From positions 4,216,001-4,280,000 of the forward strand of contig NZ_CP013940.1 of the NCBI RefSeq assembly GCF_001277215.2: DNA of 64,000 nt, written 5' to 3'. The notes below the pieces were generated by a model. It made no database searches. It had not been told where the DNA came from and worked only from the letters and a program-made list of their open reading frames with translations. The DNA comes from Cronobacter malonaticus LMG 23826 (GTDB lineage Bacteria > Pseudomonadota > Gammaproteobacteria > Enterobacterales > Enterobacteriaceae). A program made the position numbers and the translations under genes. Positions 1-9,123 of this stretch are shown here, in pieces. Numbering within the stretch: the first letter of the stretch is position 1; every line of letters begins with the position of its first letter.

Positions 1-2989
1 CACTTATCGTTACGACGGTCGTGGGCAACTGGCGGCAGTCACCGACGCAGCCGGCATCACGACGCGTGAGTACCGCTACAACGATGCTGGCCTGATGATC
101 TGGCACCGGTTACCCGGCGGGCTGGAGAGTGAATATCGCTGGGAGAAATTCGATCACTGGCGCGTGGTGGAAAACCGCACCAGTACCGGCGATGGCTGCC
201 GTATCGCTTACGATCTGGCGGCGGGGCTGACGACGGTCACGCAATACGACGGCCAGACGCGCCAGCATTACTGGAACGCGCAGGGGCTTATCACGCGTTT
301 TGTTGACGAACGTGGTGAGAGCTGGCGTTACGAGTGGAATGAACACGATCTGCTGACCCGCCGTATCGACCCACTGGGTAACGCGACCACCTTTGCCTAT
401 GACGACATGGGCAACCGGGTGCAGGAAGTGGATGCTGAAGGCAACATCCGCGCCACGCAGTGGCTGGAGCACCGCGCCTTGCCTGCGGCTATCACCGAGG
501 CAGACGGTACCGCCACGCGTTTTTATTACGATGAACATCACGGGCTGGCGCGCATCGTCGATGCGCTCGGGCAAACCACACTGTTGCGCCGCGACGAGTC
601 TGGACAAATCGTGGAAGAGGTGGATGCGGCGGGTAACAGCCGCCACCAGGAATACAACGACGCGGGGCAGGTTATTCGCGCGACAGACTGTTCCGGGCGC
701 GTTACCCGTTACCGCTATCACCCGCTCGGTTGGTTAAGTACTGTTATTACAGCGGATGGTGAAGAGACCCGCTATCACTACGACGCCGCGGGCCGTCCGA
801 TCCAGCTGGAGCGCCCCGAAGGCTGGGAAGAACGCCTGTTATGGAATGCGCGCGGTCTGCCTGAGGCGCATGAAGGGGCTGACGGCAAGCGCAACGAATT
901 TACCTATGATACTGCGGGGCGTCTTGTTTCGACCTCTAACCCGCAGGGGGATACCGTGCGCCGCCGCTGGGACAGCCGTGGCCGCCTGATTGCACTCGAA
1001 AATGAAAAAGGCGAGGCATACCAGTTCCGCTGGGGCGCGGATTCCCGGCTGCTGGAGGAAGAGAGTTTAGATGGCGTGATTACCCGCTACGGGTATGACG
1101 CCTGCGGACGCACCATCGCTCGTACTTTCGCCGCCGGGCATCCTGAGGCGATTACCCATACTTTCGCCTGGAGCGCGGCCGGGCAGCTTCTTTCACGCAC
1201 GACGCCGGAAGGCCAGACCCGCTACGACTACACGCCAGCAGGGTTAATCAGCCGTATCGCACTGCATGCTTCGCTTGCGGAAAACGTCTGGAGCCGCGAG
1301 GCGGAACAGGAGCTGCGCTTTGAGTATGACGCCCTGGGCCGCGTCATCGGCGAGCAGAGCGAAAACGGCGCGCTGGGCTGGACCTACGATGCGCTCGGCA
1401 ACCGCACTTCTGTGCAACTACCCGACGGGCGAATGCTGAAACACCACTTCTACGGCAGCGGTCATCTGTTGTCCATTGCGCTCGATAACCTGCCGGTCAC
1501 GGATTTTACCCGCGATGAACTGCACCGCGAGCTGAGCCGTACACAGGGGTTACTCACGAGCCGCAGCGAGTATGACCGGCTGGGCCGCCTGACGAGGCGC
1601 GATGTTTTCGCCGGCGACGCGCAACGCCCCGCGCCGCGCCGCTGGTCTCGCCGCTGGGATTATGATTATCGCAACAACCTCATCCGCGAGGAGCGCGACG
1701 ATAACCCCTTCAGCTGGTACCGCTGGAAATATGACAGCGCAGGGCGTCTGCTGACGCAGGACGGCACGCTGCCGGGCCAGGAACAGTGGCAGTGGGACGC
1801 GGCGGGCAATCCGCTTGACGACAGCGCGACGCAGACGGTGCGCTTTAACCGCGTGACGCAGCTTAACGGCATCCAGTGGCGTTATGACATTCATGGCCGC
1901 ACGGTAGAGAAAGATAACGGGCAGACCCGCTGGCGCTACCGCTACGACGGCGAACACCGTCTGACGGACGTTATCAGCCAGCCACGGGACCGCAGTAAGC
2001 CGCAGGTGGAGGTGAGCTTCCGTTACGATCCGCTGGGGCGGCGCATCAGCAAGACCCGCCGTCAGTTTCTGGCGGGGCAGCCCACCGGTAAAGCGGTCAC
2101 CACGCGCTTTGTCTGGGAAGGGTTCCGGTTGCTACAGGAAATCCATGACGGGGTACCGCTCACCTACGTTTACAGCGACCCGCACAGCTACGAGCCGCTG
2201 GCGCGCATCGACGGCACGCAGTCCCCGGACATTTACTGGTTCCACAACCAGCCGAACGGCACGCCGGAGCGGCTGACCGATGTGGAAGGCCGGGTGCGCT
2301 GGGAAGGGCGAAACAGCGCGTGGGGCAAACTGGCGCACGAGTCGACGCCGTTGCCGACGGGCTATCACCAGAACCTGCGGATGCAGGGGCAGTACCTGGA
2401 CCGTGAAACCGGGCTTCACTACAATTTATTCCGTTATTATGACCCGGACTGCGGCAGGTTCACGCAGCATGACCCGATAGGCCTGGCGGGCGGTATCAAT
2501 CTGTACCAGTTTGCGCCGAATGCGCTGGGGTGGGTGGATCCGTGGGGGTTGAATGCAGAAGATTTAATACGTTATAAACCGCATGATTCTTTGAGTGCTC
2601 AAGGAGGAGCCAGAAGCTCAGCGATAGCTCGCGCTTGGGTTCAGGAAAAAGCCTTGTTACAAAATGGCGGAGTGGGTTCTCGTAATTGGACGGAACAGGA
2701 AAAAGAGTTAATTTTGAAAACGCCTAACAGTAAACTTACTTCCGTGATGTCACGTGCAGGTTACACAGGGCATCATATCAACTCTGTTGAAGGAAATGGA
2801 ACTCTTGGCTATAAATGGCAAGGAGATCCCAGAAATATAGTATTTCTGAAAAACCATAATCACCCTGATGATTTCAATGAACATGTACATGGAACACAGG
2901 GGCACAGAGGTAATACACAAAATACAACTCGTGGTCGTTTGATTGATAGAGTGAAAAGTTTAACAAGTAGACAACGTTGCAAAGAATAA
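1..2989 (+). CDS. Rhs polymorphic toxin, 3' part, with GHH nuclease tip
   Basis: The reading frame is open from base 2 of the window, so the 5' end lies outside it. The first ~850 residues are YD/RHS repeats (many xYDxxGR units). They end in the conserved core, a DPIGLAGG segment followed 18 residues later by WVDPWGL, where Rhs proteins are cleaved by their aspartyl protease. The last ~145 residues are the variable toxin tip. It contains GYTGHHINSV, then WQGDPRNIVFLKNHNHP and a HGTQGHRGNT segment, the pattern of GHH-type HNH/Endo VII nucleases, so DNA is the likely target. Base composition drops sharply from the GC-rich core to the AT-rich tip at about 2552, as expected for an exchanged tip. 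Delivery is presumably by the type VI system (vgrG lies downstream). The following gene is the likely immunity gene. Family assignment is firm; nuclease activity is inferred. Confidence 0.9.
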   Translation, partial: TYRYDGRGQLAAVTDAAGITTREYRYNDAGLMIWHRLPGGLESEYRWEKFDHWRVVENRTSTGDGCRIAYDLAAGLTTVTQYDGQTRQHYWNAQGLITRFVDERGESWRYEWNEHDLLTRRIDPLGNATTFAYDDMGNRVQEVDAEGNIRATQWLEHRALPAAITEADGTATRFYYDEHHGLARIVDALGQTTLLRRDESGQIVEEVDAAGNSRHQEYNDAGQVIRATDCSGRVTRYRYHPLGWLSTVITADGEETRYHYDAAGRPIQLERPEGWEERLLWNARGLPEAHEGADGKRNEFTYDTAGRLVSTSNPQGDTVRRRWDSRGRLIALENEKGEAYQFRWGADSRLLEEESLDGVITRYGYDACGRTIARTFAAGHPEAITHTFAWSAAGQLLSRTTPEGQTRYDYTPAGLISRIALHASLAENVWSREAEQELRFEYDALGRVIGEQSENGALGWTYDALGNRTSVQLPDGRMLKHHFYGSGHLLSIALDNLPVTDFTRDELHRELSRTQGLLTSRSEYDRLGRLTRRDVFAGDAQRPAPRRWSRRWDYDYRNNLIREERDDNPFSWYRWKYDSAGRLLTQDGTLPGQEQWQWDAAGNPLDDSATQTVRFNRVTQLNGIQWRYDIHGRTVEKDNGQTRWRYRYDGEHRLTDVISQPRDRSKPQVEVSFRYDPLGRRISKTRRQFLAGQPTGKAVTTRFVWEGFRLLQEIHDGVPLTYVYSDPHSYEPLARIDGTQSPDIYWFHNQPNGTPERLTDVEGRVRWEGRNSAWGKLAHESTPLPTGYHQNLRMQGQYLDRETGLHYNLFRYYDPDCGRFTQHDPIGLAGGINLYQFAPNALGWVDPWGLNAEDLIRYKPHDSLSAQGGARSSAIARAWVQEKALLQNGGVGSRNWTEQEKELILKTPNSKLTSVMSRAGYTGHHINSVEGNGTLGYKWQGDPRNIVFLKNHNHPDDFNEHVHGTQGHRGNTQNTTRGRLIDRVKSLTSRQRCKE

Positions 2990-3000
2990 AAGGATTCAAA

Positions 3001-3561
3001 ATGAATATAAAGAAATCTATTGTTAAGTTGGCTGAGAATTTCAAGTTAAATAATCAAAATATGGGAGTGGTTGATTATACAGATCATGATAATAATTTAA
3101 AGAGTACCGTTTCTCTAAGAGGAGAGATTGAGTTTTTTTACCATCATTTAACCTTAAAAGATAAACCAACATTGGATGGCATTTTCTTTATGCATTTTAT
3201 CGAGCCATCTGAATTAAAAAGTATATTGTCAGGCTGGAATACAGGTGATGATACCTGGAATGAATCATATATTATTTTTGCTGAAAGGAATGGTGATGTT
3301 CTTTTTTGCGATACAACATATGATGCATGCGCTGTATATGGGAGTATCCAAAAAAGGCATTTTATTATAGCTGATTCGTTATCGAGCTTCTTAGATGCAT
3401 TAAATTCAGCAGTAGATATCGAGCGTGATAAATATAATGGTGAAGTTTTTGATGAAGATTTTAATGTTGAAGCAACATTCATAGGTGATGTTAAAGATAT
3501 GCTATCTAAAAAATTAGATGAAAAAGAAGTTGAAGGATTTATGAGATTTTTCTTTGGCTAG
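3001..3561 (+). CDS. SUKH-like immunity protein for the GHH tip
   Basis: This encodes 186 aa. The ATG at 3001 is chosen because AAAAGGA precedes it at a good distance; a longer in-frame reading from 2977 would overlap the toxin stop. The protein is acidic and soluble with no signal peptide. The central part (ILSGWNTGDDTWNE, AERNGDVLFCDTTYD, then VYGSIQKRHFIIADSLSSFL) resembles the SMI1/KNR4 (SUKH) fold, a common antidote to nuclease toxins. It starts 11 nt after the rhs stop, the normal place for the cognate immunity gene. SUKH membership is by eye and moderately sure; the immunity role is inferred from position. Confidence 0.65.
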   Translation: MNIKKSIVKLAENFKLNNQNMGVVDYTDHDNNLKSTVSLRGEIEFFYHHLTLKDKPTLDGIFFMHFIEPSELKSILSGWNTGDDTWNESYIIFAERNGDVLFCDTTYDACAVYGSIQKRHFIIADSLSSFLDALNSAVDIERDKYNGEVFDEDFNVEATFIGDVKDMLSKKLDEKEVEGFMRFFFG

Positions 3562-3603
3562 CTTTAATCCACATTAAACTAAAATGATTGCAAGCTTACA
3601 TAT

Positions 3604-3634
3604 AACGCTCTTGATTTTGTAATGTGAGCGTTTT
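3604..3634 (+). terminator. Probable intrinsic terminator after the immunity gene
   Basis: AACGCTC and GAGCGTT form a 7-bp stem around a 15-nt AT-rich loop, followed by TTTT. It lies 40 nt after the immunity gene and would end the rhs/immunity transcript. Confidence 0.5.
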
Positions 3635-3698
3635 AAATGCGTTGTTATCAATTAAGTTATTAAACATAGTATGTAATAACTAATCCAGCATGGAGCAC

Positions 3699-4008
3699 TT
3701 GGTGGTATGGATGTGCCAGGTATTACCGGGGAATTAAATAAGATGAAACTAAGAAAATCTCCTAATCGACAGTTGATTATTTAAAAGCAATACAAAACTT
3801 CAGAATTTTGGCGCAACCCAGCACGATTTTTAAGTTTGTTCAACTTCCATCAGAGCCTACATTTTTGATACTAAAAAATTAATGGGGACGGGAATTTAAC
3901 TTTAGAAGCGGGGCATTAAATAACTAGCTGCTTGGCCAAAACATTCTAATGAGTATAAGAAATGGAATTATTGGTTAAAAAAGCACAAGGTTATCTCAAG
4001 AAGAGATA
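3699..4008 (+). pseudogene. Decayed orphan toxin-tip relic
   Basis: No intact frame crosses this stretch, but coherent protein-like pieces remain in different frames. These include HGALGGMDVPGITGELNKMKL, then VDYLKAIQNFRILAQPST continuing to a TAA at 3880-3882, then EYKKWNYWLKKHKVISRRDK running into the next gene. They look like the remains of the toxin tip that once preceded the immunity gene at 4012. The rhs core part has been lost. The toxin family is not recognised. Confidence 0.4.
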
Positions 4009-4011
4009 AAA

Positions 4012-4989
4012 ATGAAAGAATTACAATATGCAGTTGATAACATCGACTCGATTAAGAAAATAGAAATAAAAACCAGTCAGGGGAATTTTGATATTTCCTT
4101 CCTATTGGACTATACCTTCAAAGGTAAAGCTTTAATTAATATTGAGGTGATTGAATCGGATAAACCTTCTTTTTTAGAAGAATATATTGACGATTATAAA
4201 TCTATCTTAGAGCCCGTTATTGTGGCTAATAACCAATTCAGTATTTGTATTAAGGGGGTAACGGGAGAAGAGTTTACTTTTGGGGATCAACAAGAATTGC
4301 ATGGTCCTACTTATAGAATAGGCGTTTATTTATATAAAGATGTCCCTCATACTGGGGAGGAAGTTAATTCATCCAGTAAAAAGGAGTTGTTGGAACGGGC
4401 TAGTATTATAAATATTCATGTGATTGCCAGAAGTCTGAGTTGTAATCCCTATCATTCCTCGAAAAAAGATAATAAGGCAGTTCGTTATTTTGGCGGGTTG
4501 AGTGAATTAGGTTTTATGCTTACAGACATAAAACTATTAGAATCTTTCTTGAAAGATAAGATACATAATAATGATCTTATAGAAGAATTTACAACAACAG
4601 AACTAGCCAATGAAATCTTTAACGAGGGATTGATGGTTCTGTCATGGGGTAACACGCCGTGGGTTTATTACATTCTTTCTTGTCATGAAAGTAATATACA
4701 GTCTCCTTTCATAGGGTATGAAACTCCTTACAATGGAAAGTACTATTTAAAAGAAGCTATTAAAGAAGTTAGTGTGATTCCTGGTCATGCTTTAAGAAAT
4801 TGGGATGAGCTAATTAAAAATGAATGGCCAAAAATTAATATAAACGAGAAAGGTGATTTGCTTTCTTTAAAACTTTATGTAAAAAATGCACTCTCTCAGC
4901 ATGATACCAACTACCCTATTCCGACCTTTTTAATCGTAAGAGAGGAAAAGACTCCAGTCACAGAACCCCTGCTTGAATCTTATCTCTAA
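4012..4989 (+). CDS. Orphan putative immunity protein, 325 aa
   Basis: This is an intact 325-aa soluble acidic protein in AT-rich sequence (clearly lower GC than the rhs cores). An AAGAGA-type ribosome site precedes the ATG. There are no membrane segments or signal peptide, and I do not recognise a family. It sits directly behind a decayed tip and before the next rhs-core fragment, the position of an immunity gene in an orphan tip module. Retention of an intact frame next to a ruined toxin suggests selection for protection against kin or rivals carrying the toxin. That role is inference. Confidence 0.55.
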   Translation: MKELQYAVDNIDSIKKIEIKTSQGNFDISFLLDYTFKGKALINIEVIESDKPSFLEEYIDDYKSILEPVIVANNQFSICIKGVTGEEFTFGDQQELHGPTYRIGVYLYKDVPHTGEEVNSSSKKELLERASIINIHVIARSLSCNPYHSSKKDNKAVRYFGGLSELGFMLTDIKLLESFLKDKIHNNDLIEEFTTTELANEIFNEGLMVLSWGNTPWVYYILSCHESNIQSPFIGYETPYNGKYYLKEAIKEVSVIPGHALRNWDELIKNEWPKININEKGDLLSLKLYVKNALSQHDTNYPIPTFLIVREEKTPVTEPLLESYL

Positions 4990-5015
4990 CCAAAAAAGAT
5001 ATTAAAAATAGGTTT

Positions 5016-5036
5016 GGCCAGTTATCACATCTGGCC
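5016..5036 (+). terminator. Stem-loop after orphan immunity gene
   Basis: GGCCAG and CTGGCC form a 6-bp stem around a 9-nt loop, followed by TGTTAATAT. It is a weak terminator candidate because there is no true T run. Confidence 0.3.
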
Positions 5037-5129
5037 TGTTAATATAGTAAAATTAAATAGCACCACATATAAATTTGCTTAAATTTTTTATTGCTACCGC
5101 AGAGCATACGATAGTGCATGGCGTCAGCT

Positions 5130-6177
5130 GACGCAGACGGTGCGCTTTAACCGTGTGACGCAGCTTAACGGCATTCAGTGGCGTTATGGCATTCATGGCC
5201 GCACGGTAGAGAAAGACAACGGGCAGACCCGCTGGCGCTACCGCTACGATCCGCTCGGGCGGCGCATCAGCAAGACCCGCCGTCAGTTTCTGGCGGGGCA
5301 GCCCACCGGTAAAGCGGTCACCACGCGCTTTGTCTGGGAAGGGTTCCGGTTGCTAAAGGAAATCCATGACGGGGTACCGCTCACCTACGTTTACAGCGAC
5401 CCGCACAGCTACGAGCCGCTGGCGCGCATCGACGGCACGCAGTCCCCGGACATTTACTGGTTCCACAACCAGCCGAACGGCACGCCGGAGCGGCTGACCG
5501 ATGTGGAAGGCCGGGTGCGCTGGGAAGGGCGAAACAGCGCGTGGGGCAAACTGGCGCACGAGTCGACGCCGTTGCCGACGGGCTATCACCAGAACCTGCG
5601 GATGCAGGGGCAGTACCTGGACCGTGAAACCGGGCTTCACTACAATTTATTCCGCTATTATGACCCGGACTGCGGCAGGTTCACGCAGCACGATCCGATA
5701 GGGCTGGCGGGCGGTATCAACCTGTACCAGTTTGCGCCGAATGCGCTGGGGAAAATTGATCCTCTTGGGTTGAAACAAAATGAAGTTATAAGATATATGG
5801 GAAAAACAGAAGCGATTAATGTAGCCGCTGAACGCGGTGGTAAAGGCGGATTAATTCCCCACCATAAAGGTGCTAAAGCCGTTTGGGTTAACCATGACAG
5901 CCGGCCAGGGTTTAACCCGAGTGATGAAAAATATCGCGCAGTTATTACAGTAAATGATGAGGGCGTAGAAATGCTCAATAATCATAGAGATATATCTTCA
6001 GTTGATTATAAAGAAACAGGTTTAAAAGATGGAGTCTTGTCTAAAGAAAATGAACCGGGCGCGAAAGGTATCGGAAAAAATATTCTTAAAGACTTTAATG
6101 ATAAAATTACCTCGCTCCATATTGAGAAAAGGGATCAAAAAGGTAATTGGAAAAAATGTGGCGCAAGGATTACATAA
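5130..6177 (+). pseudogene. Orphan rhs-core fragment with unrecognised toxin tip
   Basis: From 5130 the DNA is nearly identical to the core of the first rhs gene (from about 1828), but no N-terminus, no ribosome site and no good start exist. The only in-frame start nearby is a GTG inside the repeat. About 29 codons present in the first copy, between two RYD motifs, are missing here. This looks like a deletion between repeat units. After DPLGL the tip of about 140 residues begins NEVIRYMGKTEAINVAAERG and is rich in charged residues. A faint likeness to ADP-ribosyltransferase-type tips (RYM...GGL near its start) is not enough to assign it. It is a silent cassette that could be joined to a complete rhs by recombination in the shared core. 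Confidence 0.7.
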
Positions 6178-7175
6178 TGAATTTTGAAATTTATCTTCAT
6201 AAAATTAAGCATTTTGTGAATGCACGGGCCGAAATCCATACTTTTGGGGAGTATGAATATTTGCAAAGGGAACCAGGGTTGTTTCTTTTTTCGTTCCTGA
6301 ATGAAAAAGGGAAGTTATGTTCCTTGAGTCGCTGGTTAGATTTTTTACCAGAAGGAGAGTTTAATAATGTAATGACAAGAGAAAACCTAACAGATGACGA
6401 GATTTATGCACTTGAGTTGTTTCTTTCTCGGCTGGGATATCTTTTTCAAATTGATAACCGGCAAAGAATCGATAAAGATATATTCATATTATATTATTTA
6501 AAACAACTTGTTTCTTTGAAAAACTCTAATATCCCGAACAAATTAAAATCGCAAAACTTTTTTTTAAGATTCTTATGTTTTGAGTTAGGTATGGATTATG
6601 ATTCGTATAGTCTCTTTCATATCAATGAAGAAGGTGTGTGCTTAAAAACAAAAAACCGAAAAAGCATACCGATAATTTACCTGTTAGATGTCTTCTATAC
6701 TTCTTTAAAGAAAGAGAAATATAAGGATTCAGCAGCCAAAATAAAAAGATTTCAGATGAATACTGTATCATTACTGGCAGAACGCGATAATAAAGATTAC
6801 ACGTTGCCATTTGATGATGTTAATGTTTCTTTAGTTGAGCCTAATCTTTTTATTAAAGTATTTAAAAGGCCAAGCAAAAATGTTTGTAAAGTATTAACTG
6901 AATGCTTTGACAAATATCAGTCAACCATTAACTTGCTTGTCTCTAATTTTATTTTAATGAATTATTCTTATTATATAATTAGTAAGAAACCAAGCAAGCT
7001 TTTAGTGCTTAAAAAAAATATTGATGATGAAGTGTTTTCTAAAATTCTATCAACTATAGTTTATAGAGGGGTTTTTGTGGATAGAAGAAAAATCAGTCAA
7101 CTGGGAATTGATGATTATATAAATTTACCAGAACGCTCAAGTCACAAACTTTTTAACTTGATATATGCGGTTTGA
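6177..7175 (+). CDS. Putative immunity protein for the orphan tip, 332 aa
   Basis: The ATG shares its A with the toxin stop (TAATG), which implies translational coupling with the tip upstream and fixes the start. The protein has 332 aa, is basic and soluble, and has no signal peptide or clear membrane helix. I recognise no family. A second, truncated homologue of its first ~40 residues occurs at 8953, so this pair exists or existed twice in the island. The immunity role follows from the overlap with a toxin tip and is inferred. Confidence 0.6.
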   Translation: MNFEIYLHKIKHFVNARAEIHTFGEYEYLQREPGLFLFSFLNEKGKLCSLSRWLDFLPEGEFNNVMTRENLTDDEIYALELFLSRLGYLFQIDNRQRIDKDIFILYYLKQLVSLKNSNIPNKLKSQNFFLRFLCFELGMDYDSYSLFHINEEGVCLKTKNRKSIPIIYLLDVFYTSLKKEKYKDSAAKIKRFQMNTVSLLAERDNKDYTLPFDDVNVSLVEPNLFIKVFKRPSKNVCKVLTECFDKYQSTINLLVSNFILMNYSYYIISKKPSKLLVLKKNIDDEVFSKILSTIVYRGVFVDRRKISQLGIDDYINLPERSSHKLFNLIYAV

Positions 7176-7299
7176 ATATTTAACAAATTACGCTTGAGTT
7201 ATTGCACTTATTAAAAATAACCCTCACTTTTATATGTGGTAATCTCATTTAATAGCCCCTTCGTTAGTATGAAATAAGCTGCTAAAAACTCACATAATA

Positions 7300-8174
7300 A
7301 GACCCGCCGTCAGTTTCTGGCGGGGCAACCCACCGGTAAAGCGGTTACCACGCGCTTTATCTGGGAAGGGTTCCGGCTGCTACAGGAAATCCATGACGGG
7401 GTGCCACTCACCTGTGTTTACAACGATCCGCACAGTTACGAGCCGCTGGCGCGCATCGACGGCACGCAGGCCCCGGATATTTACTGGTTCCACAACCAGC
7501 CGAACGGCACGCCGGAGCGGCTGACCGATGTGGAAGGCCGGGTGCGCTGGGAAGGGCGAAACAGCGCGTGGGGCAAACTGGCGCACGAGTCGACGCCGCT
7601 GCCGACAGGCTATCACCAGAACCTGCGGATGCAGGGTCAGTACCTGGATCGCGAAACCGGGCTTCACTACAATTTATTTCGTTACTATGACCCGGACTGC
7701 GGCAGGTTCACGCAGCACGACCCGATAGGGCTGGCGGGTGGTATCAATCTGTACCAGTTTGCGTCGAATGCGCTGGGATGGGTGGATCCGTGGGGGTTGA
7801 CTCCAACGACATTAATTCACTACACAACAGAAGAAGGAATAAAAGGTATCATTGAAAGTGGTGTAATACGACCTTCATCAGGAGATATACATGCGCGGTT
7901 TGGTGATGGTCAGTACTTTACCAACATTACCCCTAAAATAATTGGTGGGCGAACACTTAAAGATGTTGGAGGAACTGGAAAAATGTCTCTGGGACAATTA
8001 GCAGTTGATATATATGGTGATGCGAGAAAATTAAAAGGTGTAAGCCATTTTGTTGAAATAGATGTTACTGGCTTAGATGTAATTGAACCACGAAAAAAAA
8101 CATTCTTAATCTTGAACACACAAGATCTCGATGTCTCTAAGAGAATTGTCAAAAGTGGGAGGGGTTGTGATTGA
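7300..8174 (+). pseudogene. Orphan rhs-core fragment with HYD1-type ADP-ribosyltransferase tip
   Basis: Homology to the rhs core starts abruptly near 7300 (TRRQFLAGQPTGK). An in-frame TAA lies about 30 nt upstream and there is no ribosome site, so this is a displaced tip and not a full gene. Core and cleavage segment are intact up to WVDPWGL. The ~125-residue tip has LIHYTTEEGIKGIIESGVI, then HARFGDGQYFTNI, later FVEIDVTGLDVIEPRKKTF. This is the arrangement of HYD1-signature ADP-ribosyltransferase toxins (HYT near the start, then a GxGQYFT motif). It would use NAD+ to modify an unknown target. The frame runs uninterrupted to its stop. The next gene overlaps it and encodes a macro-domain protein. 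Confidence 0.75.
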
Positions 8175-8922
8175 TGTAAAAAAATATTATAAAGGGAATG
8201 TTGATTTTATTGCAGGCGAAGGAATCATTCTCAATGAATTTATAGGGGAGGTTGCTACAAGACAAATAAATATTATAGATGGTGCGTATTATGCCTCTTC
8301 CTTTTTGTTAGATAAGAACGATAAAGTAGGTTATTTGCTGTATGACGGTAAAAAAAACGATTTGGATTTAAGTGACTCTGAAGAAATTTCGAGCCAAGAA
8401 TTTGAAAGTGTCTGGCTAACATCAACGAGTTCATTGCAAGAAAAAAATAAAATAAAGTACTCGTCTGGAGATGCGGTAGAACCTTTGAAAAAATCCACAA
8501 TTATTGCTCATATTGTGAATAATAAAGGGAAATGGGGTAAAGGTTTTGTTCTGTCTCTTTCAAATAAATATCCTACTGCAAAAAAACACTATCTTAATAG
8601 CTTCAAAGAAAATAACAATCCTGAATTAGGGACGGTTGATTTTGTCATGGTTGATGCTAAAGATCGGATATTTGTTGCTAATATGTATGCGCAGAATGGT
8701 ATAAAGAAAAATGCCAATGACAAAAATCAATACATATGTTATGCATCCCTGGAACTTTGCCTTGAAAAATTGTCTGACTTTGCTTTAGTGAATCGCCTTT
8801 CAATACAAATGCCAAGGATAGGCGCTGGCCTCGGTGGAGGTGATTGGAATGTTATCGAGTCATTAATACAAAAAAAGATTTGCTATAAGTTAATAGATTG
8901 CAATGTAATAACTTTGGGATAA
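8167..8922 (+). CDS. Macro-domain immunity protein paired with the ART tip
   Basis: The GTG at 8167 is chosen because GGGAGGGG lies just upstream (8157-8164); an ATG at 8131 lacks a ribosome site. It overlaps the toxin stop by 8 nt. The 251-aa product has an unassigned N-terminal domain (~1-90) and a C-terminal macro domain (~95-251). The latter shows YSSGDAVEP, then IIAHIVNNKGKWGKGF and LSNKYP, later VANMYAQNG, and finally SIQMPRIGAGLGGGDW with the glycine-rich ADP-ribose loop. Macro domains bind ADP-ribose and some remove it from proteins or nucleic acids. Beside an ADP-ribosyltransferase tip, an antidote that reads or erases the modification is a natural inference. Whether it is an enzyme cannot be read from sequence alone. 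Confidence 0.75.
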   Translation: MIDVKKYYKGNVDFIAGEGIILNEFIGEVATRQINIIDGAYYASSFLLDKNDKVGYLLYDGKKNDLDLSDSEEISSQEFESVWLTSTSSLQEKNKIKYSSGDAVEPLKKSTIIAHIVNNKGKWGKGFVLSLSNKYPTAKKHYLNSFKENNNPELGTVDFVMVDAKDRIFVANMYAQNGIKKNANDKNQYICYASLELCLEKLSDFALVNRLSIQMPRIGAGLGGGDWNVIESLIQKKICYKLIDCNVITLG

Positions 8923-8923
8923 T

Positions 8924-9076
8924 CAGGAAAAATTCGGCACAAGGATTACTTGATGAATTTTGATATTTATTTTCATAAAATTAATGACTTCGTAAATGAA
9001 CGAGCCGAACACCATACTTTTGGAGATTATGGATATTTGAAAAGGGAGCCTGGATTATTTCTCTTTTCTTTCCCGC
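8924..9076 (+). pseudogene. Relic of a second copy of the 5130-7175 toxin/immunity pair
   Basis: Bases 8924-8952 encode NQEKFGTRIT and stop, matching the last residues (NWKKCGARIT) of the orphan toxin ending at 6177. An ATG at 8953 then starts about 40 residues (NFDIYFHKINDFVNERAEHH...) that match the N-terminus of the 332-aa partner. Homology stops near 9076, where unrelated sequence begins. This is the scar of an older tip module, cut at both sides. Confidence 0.75.
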
Positions 9077-9123
9077 ACTGCGTTTATCTGCAAGAAAGAT
9101 AACCGTTCTGTAATGTTCCTCAG

